Below are positions 1-8,043 of a DNA stretch of 64,000 nt, one piece after another (position 1 is the stretch's first letter; the number at the start of each line of letters is the position of its first letter). The DNA lies in the NCBI GenBank assembly GCA_023957215.1, contig JAMLHH010000001.1, forward strand, positions 81,383 to 145,382. The letters run 5' to 3'. The position numbers and the translations under genes are program-made. The notes below the pieces were generated by a model. That model ran no database searches and was not told the DNA's origin. It worked only from the letters and a program-made list of their open reading frames with translations. The DNA is from Chitinophagales bacterium (GTDB taxonomy: Bacteria; Bacteroidota; Bacteroidia; Chitinophagales; JADIYW01).

Positions 1-518
1 ACGGCAATATAGATAAGCATGAAATGTTTATGGATGAGAATAGTGCCAGAATCATGAATCTATTGAAATTGACACATCTGAAATTAGCTGAAGATCTGAG
101 TTTCAAAGGTAAAACCGAAGAGTCTTTTTCAGTATTGGAACAGGTGTATGACAAATTCAAATACAACAATGCGCCGTATTACTCACCTTATAACAATTTC
201 TTTAATTTTTATAATTTAAGATGGATAGAACTTTATTATAGAGTAGGGCATAGCAAAGATGCCGAAAAGGTTTATAGCAAGTTTGTTGATGATTTAGCAG
301 ATTGTATGAGGTTTTATCAACAGCCTAATCTTTTTGCCAGAAAGTTTCAGACAGACTATGAATCTGCCAAACAATTTGTGGCTTCTTTGGAAGAGATTGC
401 CAAAACCTATAACGATGCTACACTTCAAAAACTATTGAGTGAAAAGTTTCCACTCATGGTAGCCAATACAAATGCGCAATCGAATGAGGATAGTCTCAAT
501 ATAGATGATATAAACTAA
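1..518 (+). CDS. DUF2723 (GT117-like) membrane protein, C-terminal part
   Basis: The frame is open from base 3, so this is the 3' end of a gene that begins before the window. The visible ~170 residues are soluble and helical, with a TPR-like look (a segment near FSVLEQVYDKFK followed by ELYYRVGHSKDAEKVY). This matches the C-terminal tail of Bacteroidota DUF2723 proteins, large polytopic membrane proteins classed as glycosyltransferase-like (protein O-mannosyltransferase fold). The membrane part lies outside the window, so the family call rests on the tail alone. The methyltransferase gene follows after only 5 bases, which suggests co-transcription. Confidence 0.6.
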   Translation, partial: GNIDKHEMFMDENSARIMNLLKLTHLKLAEDLSFKGKTEESFSVLEQVYDKFKYNNAPYYSPYNNFFNFYNLRWIELYYRVGHSKDAEKVYSKFVDDLADCMRFYQQPNLFARKFQTDYESAKQFVASLEEIAKTYNDATLQKLLSEKFPLMVANTNAQSNEDSLNIDDIN

Positions 519-523
519 AAGAA

Positions 524-1297
524 ATGGCAGTATATACCACCGAAATTGCATCCGAATCTATTGCCTCTGATGGTCCTATCCATAAGAGATTACTCAAAGC
601 TTATTATCTTGCTAAGCCATACATACATGGAGATTTGCTGGAATTAGGTTGCGGAGAAGGTAGAGGAGTGGAGTTGCTTTCTCCTTTATCCAAAACCTAT
701 ACAGCAGTTGATAAGATAGTGGAAGTCGGAGATACGATTAGAAGAAAGTATCAAGATATTCGTTTTATCAATATGAACATTCCTCCTTTTAAAGGTTTGG
801 ATGATGACAGCTTTGATACCATCGTCAGTTTTCAAGTGATAGAACATATTCAAGAGGATAAAGTTTTTTTAGAAGAAATACATCGAGTATTAAAACCGGG
901 TGGGGTGGCTGTGATTACTACTCCAAACAGTATCATGTCTTTGACAAGAAACCCCTGGCATATAAGAGAATATACGGCTCAGGAGTTAATCCGTCTCACT
1001 TCTTCTATTTTTAAAGAAGTTCAGGCTTTTGGAATCACGGGCAATGAGAAAATTTGGAATTACTACGAGAAAAATAAGGCGGCGGTTGCAAAATATAAAA
1101 AGTTAGATATTTTTGGTTTAGAAAAAAGACTTCCGGCTTCCGTCCTGAGGATTCCTTATGATTTCTTAAACAGAATCAACAGAAACAAGTTGAAAAAATC
1201 AAATGAAAACTTAGTATCTGATATTGATTTGGAAGATTTTTTTATTTCCAACAAACCACAGGAATGTATTGATTTGTTTTATGTTTTAAAAAAATAA
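524..1297 (+). CDS. Class I SAM-dependent methyltransferase
   Basis: This 257-residue protein has a Rossmann-type methyltransferase core. Motif I is LLELGCGEGRG at about residues 38-48. The later segment FDTIVSFQVIEHIQED and the post-core HRVLKPGG are typical of the Methyltransf_11/UbiE-like group. The substrate cannot be read from sequence. It starts 5 bases after the DUF2723-type gene, a pairing that suggests a role in sugar, lipid or surface-polymer modification, but that is inference. No signal peptide or membrane segment is present, so it should act in the cytoplasm. The C-terminal 90 residues are a variable helical extension. Confidence 0.8.
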   Translation: MAVYTTEIASESIASDGPIHKRLLKAYYLAKPYIHGDLLELGCGEGRGVELLSPLSKTYTAVDKIVEVGDTIRRKYQDIRFINMNIPPFKGLDDDSFDTIVSFQVIEHIQEDKVFLEEIHRVLKPGGVAVITTPNSIMSLTRNPWHIREYTAQELIRLTSSIFKEVQAFGITGNEKIWNYYEKNKAAVAKYKKLDIFGLEKRLPASVLRIPYDFLNRINRNKLKKSNENLVSDIDLEDFFISNKPQECIDLFYVLKK

Positions 1298-1389
1298 TGA
1301 TCTTACATGGAGACTTATATTTTTTTATAGAATATTTACACATTAAATTGTCCAAAATTGTAGCTTTACACAATAAAAACTTTCAAATC

Positions 1390-1818
1390 ATGGGAATGAT
1401 AGATGAATTTAAAGAGTTTGCGATCAAAGGTAACGCAATTGACATGGCAGTCGGTGTGATCATCGGGGGCGCATTTGGTACCATCATTACAAGTATAATA
1501 GATGATTTGATTATGCCGATTGTAGGTGCTATTGTAGGCAAACCGGATTTCAGCAGTCTGTATTTAGTGCTGAAAGGTAGTGTAGAACCCGGCTCTACCT
1601 TGGAACAGGCACGTGCAGCGGGTGATGCTACAATATTTGCCTATGGTAACTTTATTACAGTGGCTATCAACTTCTTCTTATTGGCTTTGGTAGTTTTCTT
1701 GATGGTGAAATCTATTAACAGTATGAAGAAAAAAGAGGCAGCAGCTCCGGCAGCGCCACCGACACCATCTAATGAAGAAGTATTGTTGGGTGAAATTAGA
1801 GATTTGCTCAAAAAATAA
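1390..1818 (+). CDS. mscL: Large-conductance mechanosensitive channel MscL
   Basis: This inner-membrane channel opens under membrane tension and releases solutes in hypo-osmotic shock. The sequence shows the family pattern: an amphipathic N-terminus (IDEFKEFAIKGNAIDMAVGV), TM1 rich in small residues (GVIIGGAFGTIITS), a periplasmic loop, TM2 (ITVAINFFLLALVVFLMV) and a cytoplasmic helix ending EEVLLGEIRDLLKK. The start at 1390 gives 142 residues, the usual family length. The frame stays open back to 1297, but those 31 extra residues match nothing in the family. A strong hairpin terminator follows the stop. Confidence 0.95.
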   Translation: MGMIDEFKEFAIKGNAIDMAVGVIIGGAFGTIITSIIDDLIMPIVGAIVGKPDFSSLYLVLKGSVEPGSTLEQARAAGDATIFAYGNFITVAINFFLLALVVFLMVKSINSMKKKEAAAPAAPPTPSNEEVLLGEIRDLLKK

Positions 1819-1835
1819 TAACAAATCTTAAAAAG

Positions 1836-1872
1836 TAAAAAAGCTGTCGCAGTTACGCGACAGCTTTTTTTA
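1836..1872. terminator. Bidirectional rho-independent terminator between mscL and argF'
   Basis: A perfect 9-bp stem AGCTGTCGC / GCGACAGCT (1842-1850 with 1857-1865) encloses a 6-base loop. It is flanked by an A-tract on the left and a T-tract on the right, so it can end transcripts from both converging genes. Its right edge overlaps the last codons of argF'. Confidence 0.9.
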
Positions 1873-2826
1873 TACCCTTTTTTCTAAAATTCTCCTGATG
1901 ACAGCTTGGGCAGCCCACTCTCTATTTCCTGCTTGTCGTATGACAATGGAACTATCACTATCCAAGACCTCATCCGCAACAACTACATTCCTCCTGACCG
2001 GAAGACAGTGCATAAATTTAGCCTGATTGGTCAATGCCATTTTACCGGGAGTCACTAACCAACTAAAATCTTCTTTTAAAACTTTGCCATAATCTTCATA
2101 TGAAGACCAATTTTTGGCATAAATAAAATCAGCATTCTTGAAAGCTTCTCTTTGGGTGTGAAATACCTGTGCATCACCGGTAAATTCTTTAGAAAGATTA
2201 TATCCTTCGGGATTAGCTATGACAAACTCTACATCTGCCCGATTCATCCACTGTGCAAAACTGTTAGACACGCATTGTGGTAAAGGTTTGATATGAGGCA
2301 CCCATGTGAGAACGACTTTGGGGCGTTTTTTTTGAGTAAACTCTCGAATGGTTGCCAAATCTGTCAAAGATTGTAAAGGATGTACCGTAGCAGATTCCAT
2401 ATTCACCACCGGCACACTCGAATATTTCACAAACTGATTTAAAATAAACTCTTGATAATCTTTTGTTCTATCTGTCAAAGATGGAAAACTACGTAAAGCG
2501 ATGATATCTGCATATTCACTGATGACAGCGGCACCTTCTTTGATATGCTCGGCAGTATTTCCTTTCATAATCACTCCATCAGCAAATTCCATATTCCAAC
2601 TATCTTGACCCAAGTTTAAAACGATGGCATTCATTCCGAGATTGAGTGCAGCTTTCTGTGTACTAAGTCGTGTACGCAAACTGCTATTTAAAAAGACCAA
2701 AACCAAAGTCTTGTTTTGACCCAAATATTTCCATCTGAATGGATCTTTCTTGATTTCTAATACTTCTTGTGCAAGTTTTTCAACATCATCTACATCATCG
2801 GCTGAAATAAAATTAAAATCTGTCAT
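1870..2826 (-). CDS. argF': N-acylornithine carbamoyltransferase (ArgF', acetyl/succinyl type)
   Basis: It transfers the carbamoyl group to N-acetyl- or N-succinylornithine in the arginine pathway used by Bacteroidota. The 318 residues follow the Bacteroides fragilis succinylornithine enzyme closely. They contain the carbamoyl-phosphate motif NSSLRTRLSTQKAALNLGMN, PVVNMESATVHPLQSLTDL, and the HCLPVRR motif near the C-terminus. Start 2826 is preferred: a TAnnTTTG box lies just upstream at 2845-2852, and an in-frame extension to 2883 would begin before that promoter. At the position that separates the known enzymes (Pro90 in succinyl, Glu92 in acetyl types) this protein has Ala92 (…GNTAEHI…), so the acyl group used cannot be assigned. 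Confidence 0.9.
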   Translation of the reverse strand: MTDFNFISADDVDDVEKLAQEVLEIKKDPFRWKYLGQNKTLVLVFLNSSLRTRLSTQKAALNLGMNAIVLNLGQDSWNMEFADGVIMKGNTAEHIKEGAAVISEYADIIALRSFPSLTDRTKDYQEFILNQFVKYSSVPVVNMESATVHPLQSLTDLATIREFTQKKRPKVVLTWVPHIKPLPQCVSNSFAQWMNRADVEFVIANPEGYNLSKEFTGDAQVFHTQREAFKNADFIYAKNWSSYEDYGKVLKEDFSWLVTPGKMALTNQAKFMHCLPVRRNVVVADEVLDSDSSIVIRQAGNREWAAQAVIRRILEKRV

Positions 2827-2844
2827 AGGTCTATTGTTTATCGT

Positions 2845-2852
2845 CAAAGGTA
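2845..2852 (-). promoter_or_regulatory. -7 box TACCTTTG for argF'
   Basis: On the minus strand this reads TACCTTTG, a match to the Bacteroidota -7 consensus TAnnTTTG, ending 18 bases before the argF' ATG. No convincing -33 TTG was found at 17-23 bases. It supports the start at 2826. Confidence 0.5.
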
Positions 2853-3019
2853 AAAATTTTATACCAATAGTAAATACAGACACTATTGTCTATTGTTTTG
2901 TTGTATTTCTTGACATTAAAATATCGATCATTGCAAACGGTATTAAAAATCTGTTAAAAGTGAGTTGTTGGTAAGTTAACATTTTCTCAATAAAACAATT
3001 ATTTGCATCTTGCGTTTAT

Positions 3020-3565
3020 ATGCGTTTTTTGATTTCAATCTTCTGCACATTTTGGGTAAGCGGCTCTTTTTTTGCCAAAGATATCAATCTATGCTCCTTA
3101 GAAGCTGCATCTTATGATTATGATATTGATTATCAAAACTTAGTGACTTTTTTGGGTGAAGAAAAAATAGATATAGAAAGCTCGGCTTTTCCTGATGTAT
3201 ATGCTTTTGCCTATTCATGGTTGCATACGCCGTACAGATATGGAGGTGATTCAAAAAATGGTATCGATTGTTCAAGATTTGTAATGAAATTGTTTAATCA
3301 GGTATTAGGTCTTAATACGGTTGGAACTTCTGCTGAGCTTTCAAGAATGGGTCAGACAGTAGATAAATCACAATTAAAAGAAGGTGATTTAGTATTTTTT
3401 ACAACTCGTGGAAAAAGCATTAGCCACGTTGGGATTTACTTACAAAATAACAAATTTGTACATTCCAGTACCAGTAAAGGCGTGATAGTATCTTCCTTGG
3501 ATGAACCTTATTGGAAACGCACTTACGCCAAATCTACCCGTTTTTACGAGCCACATCCTTTCTAA
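3020..3565 (+). CDS. Secreted NlpC/P60 (C40) cell-wall hydrolase
   Basis: This 181-residue protein has an N-terminal signal segment (MRFLISIFCTFWVSGSFFA) followed by one NlpC/P60 domain. These papain-like cysteine peptidases cut peptide stems of peptidoglycan (D-Glu to diamino acid bond). The triad is visible: Cys84 in GIDCSRFV, His136 in SHVGIYL and His148 in FVHSSTSKG. The YRYGGDSKNGIDCSRF stretch and EGDLVFF are family hallmarks. It has no extra binding domain. It stands alone between argF' (divergent) and tatC (convergent). Confidence 0.88.
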   Translation: MRFLISIFCTFWVSGSFFAKDINLCSLEAASYDYDIDYQNLVTFLGEEKIDIESSAFPDVYAFAYSWLHTPYRYGGDSKNGIDCSRFVMKLFNQVLGLNTVGTSAELSRMGQTVDKSQLKEGDLVFFTTRGKSISHVGIYLQNNKFVHSSTSKGVIVSSLDEPYWKRTYAKSTRFYEPHPF

Positions 3566-3623
3566 TTTACCAATTAAAAATTTATCTGCCGGCAAAAAAT
3601 GATAAGTATCGGATTTTATTGCC

Positions 3624-4454
3624 TTAATCGAAATCCTCTGCAAATTTTGAATAGACTCTCTTCGATACCAAAATACTTAGCTCATAAAGTATGATGACAG
3701 GAGATGAAATCAACATCAGGCTAATCATGTCTCCTTGCGGAGTGATGATGGCAATCACCACCAAAATAATTACATAAGCAAATCTTCTGCCATTGATGAG
3801 AAGGTCAGGACCGACCAACCCTATTTTACTTAAAAAGTAAACCAACATAGGTAACTCAAACATGATACCCGTAGGAATGACCATAGAAATCACATTCGAG
3901 ATATAGTTGTCTATGGAAATAAAATTTTGTGCTATCTCAATCGCAGTATATGAGTAAAAGAAATTGATAGAGAAAGGTGCAATGATGAAGTAGCCAAAGC
4001 AACAACCTATCGTAAAAAACAAAGAACTAAAAAAGACGACACCTCTCGTCACCTGTATCTCATTTTTATACAAAGCCGGCTTGACAAATCGCCACAATTC
4101 CCAGAAAATATAGGGAAAAGCCATTACGAAACCCATGACGGCAGACATCTTCAAATGGAGCATAAATTGTCCCGCCAAATCCGTATTGATAAATTGATAA
4201 TGCAAATTTTCAGGGCACATGTTTAAAAAAGGAACACGCTCCGATATCCAGCAAAAAAGCTTATTGGTCGGAAAGTCATTTCTCGTCGGGCCAAATAAGA
4301 TATAGTCAAAAATTATTTTCTTGTTTAAGAAAGCAACTATCATAAAAATAACGACAGCTCCCACAGATCTCAACACATGCCAACGAAGTGCTTCCAAATG
4401 ATCTATAAATGACATTTCATTTTCGGAACTATCCTCTAAAATGCTCTCTTTCAT
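3624..4454 (-). CDS. tatC: Sec-independent translocase subunit TatC
   Basis: TatC is the six-span inner-membrane receptor for twin-arginine signal peptides. The protein (276 residues) has the cytoplasmic N-terminal motif FIDHLEALRWHVLRS, several hydrophobic spans, and the conserved stretch PTGIMFELPMLVYFLSKIG with the membrane Glu typical of TatC. The ATG at 4454 is chosen because it lies 5 bases after a perfect -7 box (TATCTTTGC, 4468-4460). The upstream in-frame TTG at 4463 falls inside that box. No tatA/tatB is adjacent. The transcript would be leaderless or nearly so. Confidence 0.93.
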   Translation of the reverse strand: MKESILEDSSENEMSFIDHLEALRWHVLRSVGAVVIFMIVAFLNKKIIFDYILFGPTRNDFPTNKLFCWISERVPFLNMCPENLHYQFINTDLAGQFMLHLKMSAVMGFVMAFPYIFWELWRFVKPALYKNEIQVTRGVVFFSSLFFTIGCCFGYFIIAPFSINFFYSYTAIEIAQNFISIDNYISNVISMVIPTGIMFELPMLVYFLSKIGLVGPDLLINGRRFAYVIILVVIAIITPQGDMISLMLISSPVIILYELSILVSKRVYSKFAEDFD

Positions 4455-4459
4455 GCACT

Positions 4460-4468
4460 GCAAAGATA
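4460..4468 (-). promoter_or_regulatory. -7 promoter box TATCTTTGC of tatC
   Basis: It is a perfect Bacteroidota -7 element, TAnnTTTG followed by C, on the minus strand. The tatC ATG begins only 5 bases after it, so the mRNA should have almost no 5' leader. It decides the tatC start. Confidence 0.65.
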
Positions 4469-4524
4469 GACTATCTCAAATAAATAGTATAAAACACAAA
4501 AGCAATTCTTAATTTTATAATCTC

Positions 4525-5880
4525 ATGGCAAAAGTCAAAACTATATATGTCTGTCAAGAATGTGGCACGACCTCTCCCAAATGGATGGGTAAGTGTACTT
4601 CTTGCGGAGCATGGAATACTTTGGTAGAAGAAATAGTGACTACAAATACCACAAAAAATATTTCGGCTATTCCCTTACACAAATCCAATGCTATTCTATT
4701 AAAAGATATTTCGGCAAGTGAACAAGCGAGGATCTTTACGTCAGACAGCGAGTTTAACAGAGTCTTGGGGGGCGGCGTAGTCATCGGGTCTTTGATTTTG
4801 ATAGGAGGTGAACCCGGTATCGGCAAATCCACTTTACTTTTACAGATAGCCATGCAGACGGTCGGATTAACCGTATTATATATTTCGGGTGAAGAAAGTG
4901 AGCAACAGATTAAAATGCGTGCAGAGCGGCTAAATGAACAGATGGCAGACGTATATCTTTATACGGAAACAAAAGTGGATTTGATTCTTCATCAAGCCCA
5001 ACATCTGAAACCCGACTTGATGATTATCGACTCTATTCAAACCCTACAAGTAGAAGGTTTGGAGTCCGCAGCAGGAACAGTTTCACAAGTAAGAGAAGCA
5101 ACTCATGCCCTTCAAAATTTTGCCAAAAGTACAGGTACTGCAACCGTTATCGTCAGTCACATTACCAAAGAAGGTGTCATAGCCGGCCCTAAGTTGTTAG
5201 AACACATGGTCGATACCGTCTTGCAGTTTGAAGGAGATAGGCACTATAATTACCGCATGCTCAGAACAACAAAAAATCGTTTTGGTTCCACCTCCGAACT
5301 CGGTATTTATGAGATGAGAGGTGATGGCTTACGCCCTGTAAGCAATCCGAGCGAATTGCTGATTACCATGCGCGATGAACCTGCCAGTGGAGTAGCAATC
5401 GCTGTCACAATGGAAGGCAATAGAGCAATGATGATAGAAGTGCAAGCTTTGGTTTCCAATGCGGTTTATGGCACACCACAACGTTCGGCGACAGGTTACG
5501 ATTTGAGGCGTTTGCACATGATTCTGGCAGTGTTGGATAAAAAATGCGGTTTCCGATTCGGAACAAAAGACGTTTTTCTTAATATTGCCGGTGGAATGAA
5601 AGTGGATGATCCTGCAACAGATTTAGCAGTAGTAGCCGCTTTACTTTCTTCGTATGAGGATATTCCTCTAAAAGAAAATATTTGTTTCTCTGGTGAAATA
5701 GGACTTTCAGGGGAAATACGCGCCGTCAACAAAATAGAACAGAGAGTTTCTGAAGCTGAAAAAATCGGTTATCAAAATATTTTTATCTCCAAGTTTAACA
5801 CCAAAGGTTTAAAAAAATCTGCAAAATTGAATATTACAGGTATTTCTAAGGTAGAAAATTTAGTACAAAAGCTTTTTTGA
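4525..5880 (+). CDS. radA: DNA repair protein RadA
   Basis: RadA is a RecA-like helicase that extends heteroduplex and helps recombinational repair. The 451 residues show the full architecture: an N-terminal C4 zinc finger (Cys10, Cys13, Cys24, Cys27), a RecA core with Walker A GGEPGIGKST (residues 94-103), MIIDSIQT as Walker B, the RadA-specific KNRFG motif at 250-254, and a C-terminal Lon-like domain. Its stop overlaps the start of comF by one base (TGATG), indicating translational coupling. Confidence 0.97.
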   Translation: MAKVKTIYVCQECGTTSPKWMGKCTSCGAWNTLVEEIVTTNTTKNISAIPLHKSNAILLKDISASEQARIFTSDSEFNRVLGGGVVIGSLILIGGEPGIGKSTLLLQIAMQTVGLTVLYISGEESEQQIKMRAERLNEQMADVYLYTETKVDLILHQAQHLKPDLMIIDSIQTLQVEGLESAAGTVSQVREATHALQNFAKSTGTATVIVSHITKEGVIAGPKLLEHMVDTVLQFEGDRHYNYRMLRTTKNRFGSTSELGIYEMRGDGLRPVSNPSELLITMRDEPASGVAIAVTMEGNRAMMIEVQALVSNAVYGTPQRSATGYDLRRLHMILAVLDKKCGFRFGTKDVFLNIAGGMKVDDPATDLAVVAALLSSYEDIPLKENICFSGEIGLSGEIRAVNKIEQRVSEAEKIGYQNIFISKFNTKGLKKSAKLNITGISKVENLVQKLF

Positions 5881-6587
5881 TGAAATTTATCTCTCAGACA
5901 TTTAGTGGGCTTTACAGCTTTGTCTATCCCAACACCTGTCCGGGATGTAACAGAAGTTTGACGAAATGGGAGAAAAACATTTGCAATATTTGTCTCAAAA
6001 ACCTACCAGTAATAGCATTAAGCAATGAAAATGACAGCATCTTGCAGACCAGATTGATGGGAAGAGTATATTTGACACAGGCATACTCTATGATGCGTTT
6101 TTACAAAGGAAGCTTATCGCAAAAGCTTATCCACTCTTTGAAATATAGAAACAAGCCTTTGGTTGGTGTCGAATTGGGGAAAATGTTTGGAGAACAACTG
6201 AAACCATTTTTACAAATTCAGGAAAATTCCATCTTAGTCCCAGTACCTCTACATCCACATAAATATCAAATCAGAGCTTATAATCAAAGCGAAAAAATTG
6301 CAGAAGGTCTCTCACAAACCTTGAATATTCCTGTGGTGACAGATGCATTAGAAAGAAAAGGTTTTCACGTTTCACAGACTCAAAAACACAAAGAGGCAAG
6401 ATGGTTAGAAATAAAAAACGATTTTATAGCACATAAAGAGAAAGTAAATGATAGAGATATTATATTAGTAGATGATATTTGTACAAGTGGTGCTACCATC
6501 GAAGCTTGTGCAAAAACAATGGAAAATATGAATGTAAAATCTATCAAATTATTAACCTTGGCGGTTGCCGGAGACCATTATCAATGA
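5880..6587 (+). CDS. comF: ComF family phosphoribosyltransferase-like protein
   Basis: The 235 residues have an N-terminal zinc-binding motif (Cys20, Cys23, Cys35, Cys38) and a type I phosphoribosyltransferase fold with the PRPP loop ILVDDICTSGATI. ComF-family proteins are linked to DNA uptake in competent bacteria. In Bacteroidota the gene is widespread and its exact role is not settled. The ATG at 5880 overlaps the radA stop; a TTG one codon earlier is also possible. Its own stop overlaps the next start in ATGA form, so radA, comF and the lipoprotein gene form one packed unit. Linkage to radA fits a DNA-processing role. Confidence 0.88.
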   Translation: MKFISQTFSGLYSFVYPNTCPGCNRSLTKWEKNICNICLKNLPVIALSNENDSILQTRLMGRVYLTQAYSMMRFYKGSLSQKLIHSLKYRNKPLVGVELGKMFGEQLKPFLQIQENSILVPVPLHPHKYQIRAYNQSEKIAEGLSQTLNIPVVTDALERKGFHVSQTQKHKEARWLEIKNDFIAHKEKVNDRDIILVDDICTSGATIEACAKTMENMNVKSIKLLTLAVAGDHYQ

Positions 6588-8029
6588 GTGCAAAAAAAAT
6601 CATATATCATTCTTTATTGGGAATTTTCTTAGTCGTTTTCTTCTTTCTTTCTTCATGTAAAAAGGATAAGATAGATAGAAGCGGACAGGTGGAATTAAAA
6701 TTTTCGACAGACACACTCACCTTTGACACTCTATTTGTATCTCTCGGTTCGACTACTCGTTCTTTCACTGTCAGAAATCCTTCCAAAAAGCAAGTAGAAA
6801 TCAGTCATATTTATTTGAAAGGGATGAATAATTCTAATTTCAGATTGACCATTGATGGAGATTTGACCAATGAAGTAAAAGATATTATTATTCCGGCTCA
6901 GGATAGCATCTACATCTTTGCAGAAGTAACCGTCGATCCCAATCGTGAGCATCTTCCTTTTATCATAGAAGACGAAGTCGTCTTTGAAACGAAAGGTAAA
7001 AAACAACAGGTTATTTTGAATGCTTATGGACAAAATGCTCATTTTATCAATGGAGAAACCATAGAAACTCAAACATGGACCAATGATTTACCTTATGTGA
7101 TACTCAATTCCGTAGAAATAGCAGAACATCATACGCTTACGATACAAGAAGGTGTCACTGTCTATTTTGGTGGCAATTCAGGGATGTTTGTGAGCGGCAC
7201 ATTAAAAGTCGAAGGAGGAAAAGACACGACAGGTTGGGTGACTTTTAGAGGATATCGTTTGGACAAGCAAGTAACCGGAGTCGCTTATGACAAACTGCCG
7301 GGGCAATGGTTAGGAGTATTTTTGATGCGAGGTAGCCAAAACAATGAAATAAATAATTTCAGAATGCGCGGGAGTCAATATGGTTTAAATATCGGCAATA
7401 CAGAGATAGCGGAAATACCCAATATTTCTTTTGCCAATGCACCTGATTTAAAAATATCTAACAGCATCATTTACAATTCGAGTACTTATGGCATTTTTGC
7501 CTTCTTATCAAAAGTGGATGCTACAAACGTGCTGATTTATAATGCCGGGAAAAATGCCTTCAATGTGTCTTTGGGTGGCGAGTATGATATAAAACACTGT
7601 ACTTTTTATCTGAAACCTTCTGTCTTTTTAGAACACAAAGAACCTGCCGTTTATATCAGCAATTATCATATCATAGATGTAAATAGTCCGACATTTACCG
7701 CAGATTTAAATTTCAAGATGACCAATAGTATAGCTGATGGATCTGGTGAAGATGAAATCCTATATGACTTAGATAAAAATACGACAGTAAAAAGTATGGT
7801 GGAAAATAGTGCTATTAGAAATAAAATCACTTTCCCTGACGTTGTTGAAACAAATGTCAATCTTTATAACGAAAATTTTGGTTATATTGATGTGAATAAA
7901 GATGATTACAGATTGGGCAAAGGTTCCGTATTGATCAACAAGGGTAAAAATATAGGTATAAAAAATGATATACTTTGGAATCCAAGAGATGAGCAACCGG
8001 ATATTGGAGCTTTTGAGTATATTGAATAA
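6584..8029 (+). CDS. Predicted beta-helix lipoprotein, unknown function
   Basis: The 481-residue protein begins with a lipoprotein signal (LVVFFFLSSC, Cys25), so it should be anchored to the outer membrane or surface. An N-terminal beta domain (FSTDTLTFDTLFVSLGSTTRS) resembles choice-of-anchor or ASPM-like Ig modules. Residues ~150-400 alternate short beta strands and turns (VTVYFGGNSGMFVSG, LKISNSIIYNSSTYGIF), as in right-handed parallel beta-helices. The end, DEQPDIGAFEYIE, is a common finish of such proteins. The start at 6584 overlaps the comF stop and is the one followed by the signal peptide. The ligand or substrate is not known. Confidence 0.72.
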   Translation: MSAKKIIYHSLLGIFLVVFFFLSSCKKDKIDRSGQVELKFSTDTLTFDTLFVSLGSTTRSFTVRNPSKKQVEISHIYLKGMNNSNFRLTIDGDLTNEVKDIIIPAQDSIYIFAEVTVDPNREHLPFIIEDEVVFETKGKKQQVILNAYGQNAHFINGETIETQTWTNDLPYVILNSVEIAEHHTLTIQEGVTVYFGGNSGMFVSGTLKVEGGKDTTGWVTFRGYRLDKQVTGVAYDKLPGQWLGVFLMRGSQNNEINNFRMRGSQYGLNIGNTEIAEIPNISFANAPDLKISNSIIYNSSTYGIFAFLSKVDATNVLIYNAGKNAFNVSLGGEYDIKHCTFYLKPSVFLEHKEPAVYISNYHIIDVNSPTFTADLNFKMTNSIADGSGEDEILYDLDKNTTVKSMVENSAIRNKITFPDVVETNVNLYNENFGYIDVNKDDYRLGKGSVLINKGKNIGIKNDILWNPRDEQPDIGAFEYIE

Positions 8030-8043
8030 AAAGGAAAACAAGA

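Noticed and set aside
1297-1389. N-terminal extension of MscL
   Set aside because: The 31 codons match nothing in the family, and the ATG at 1390 gives the normal length.
2750-2974. Plus-strand frame over the argF' start
   Set aside because: It is antisense to argF' and its promoter, with low-complexity sequence.
4461-4463. TTG as tatC start
   Set aside because: It is part of the -7 promoter box; the ATG at 4454 fits better.
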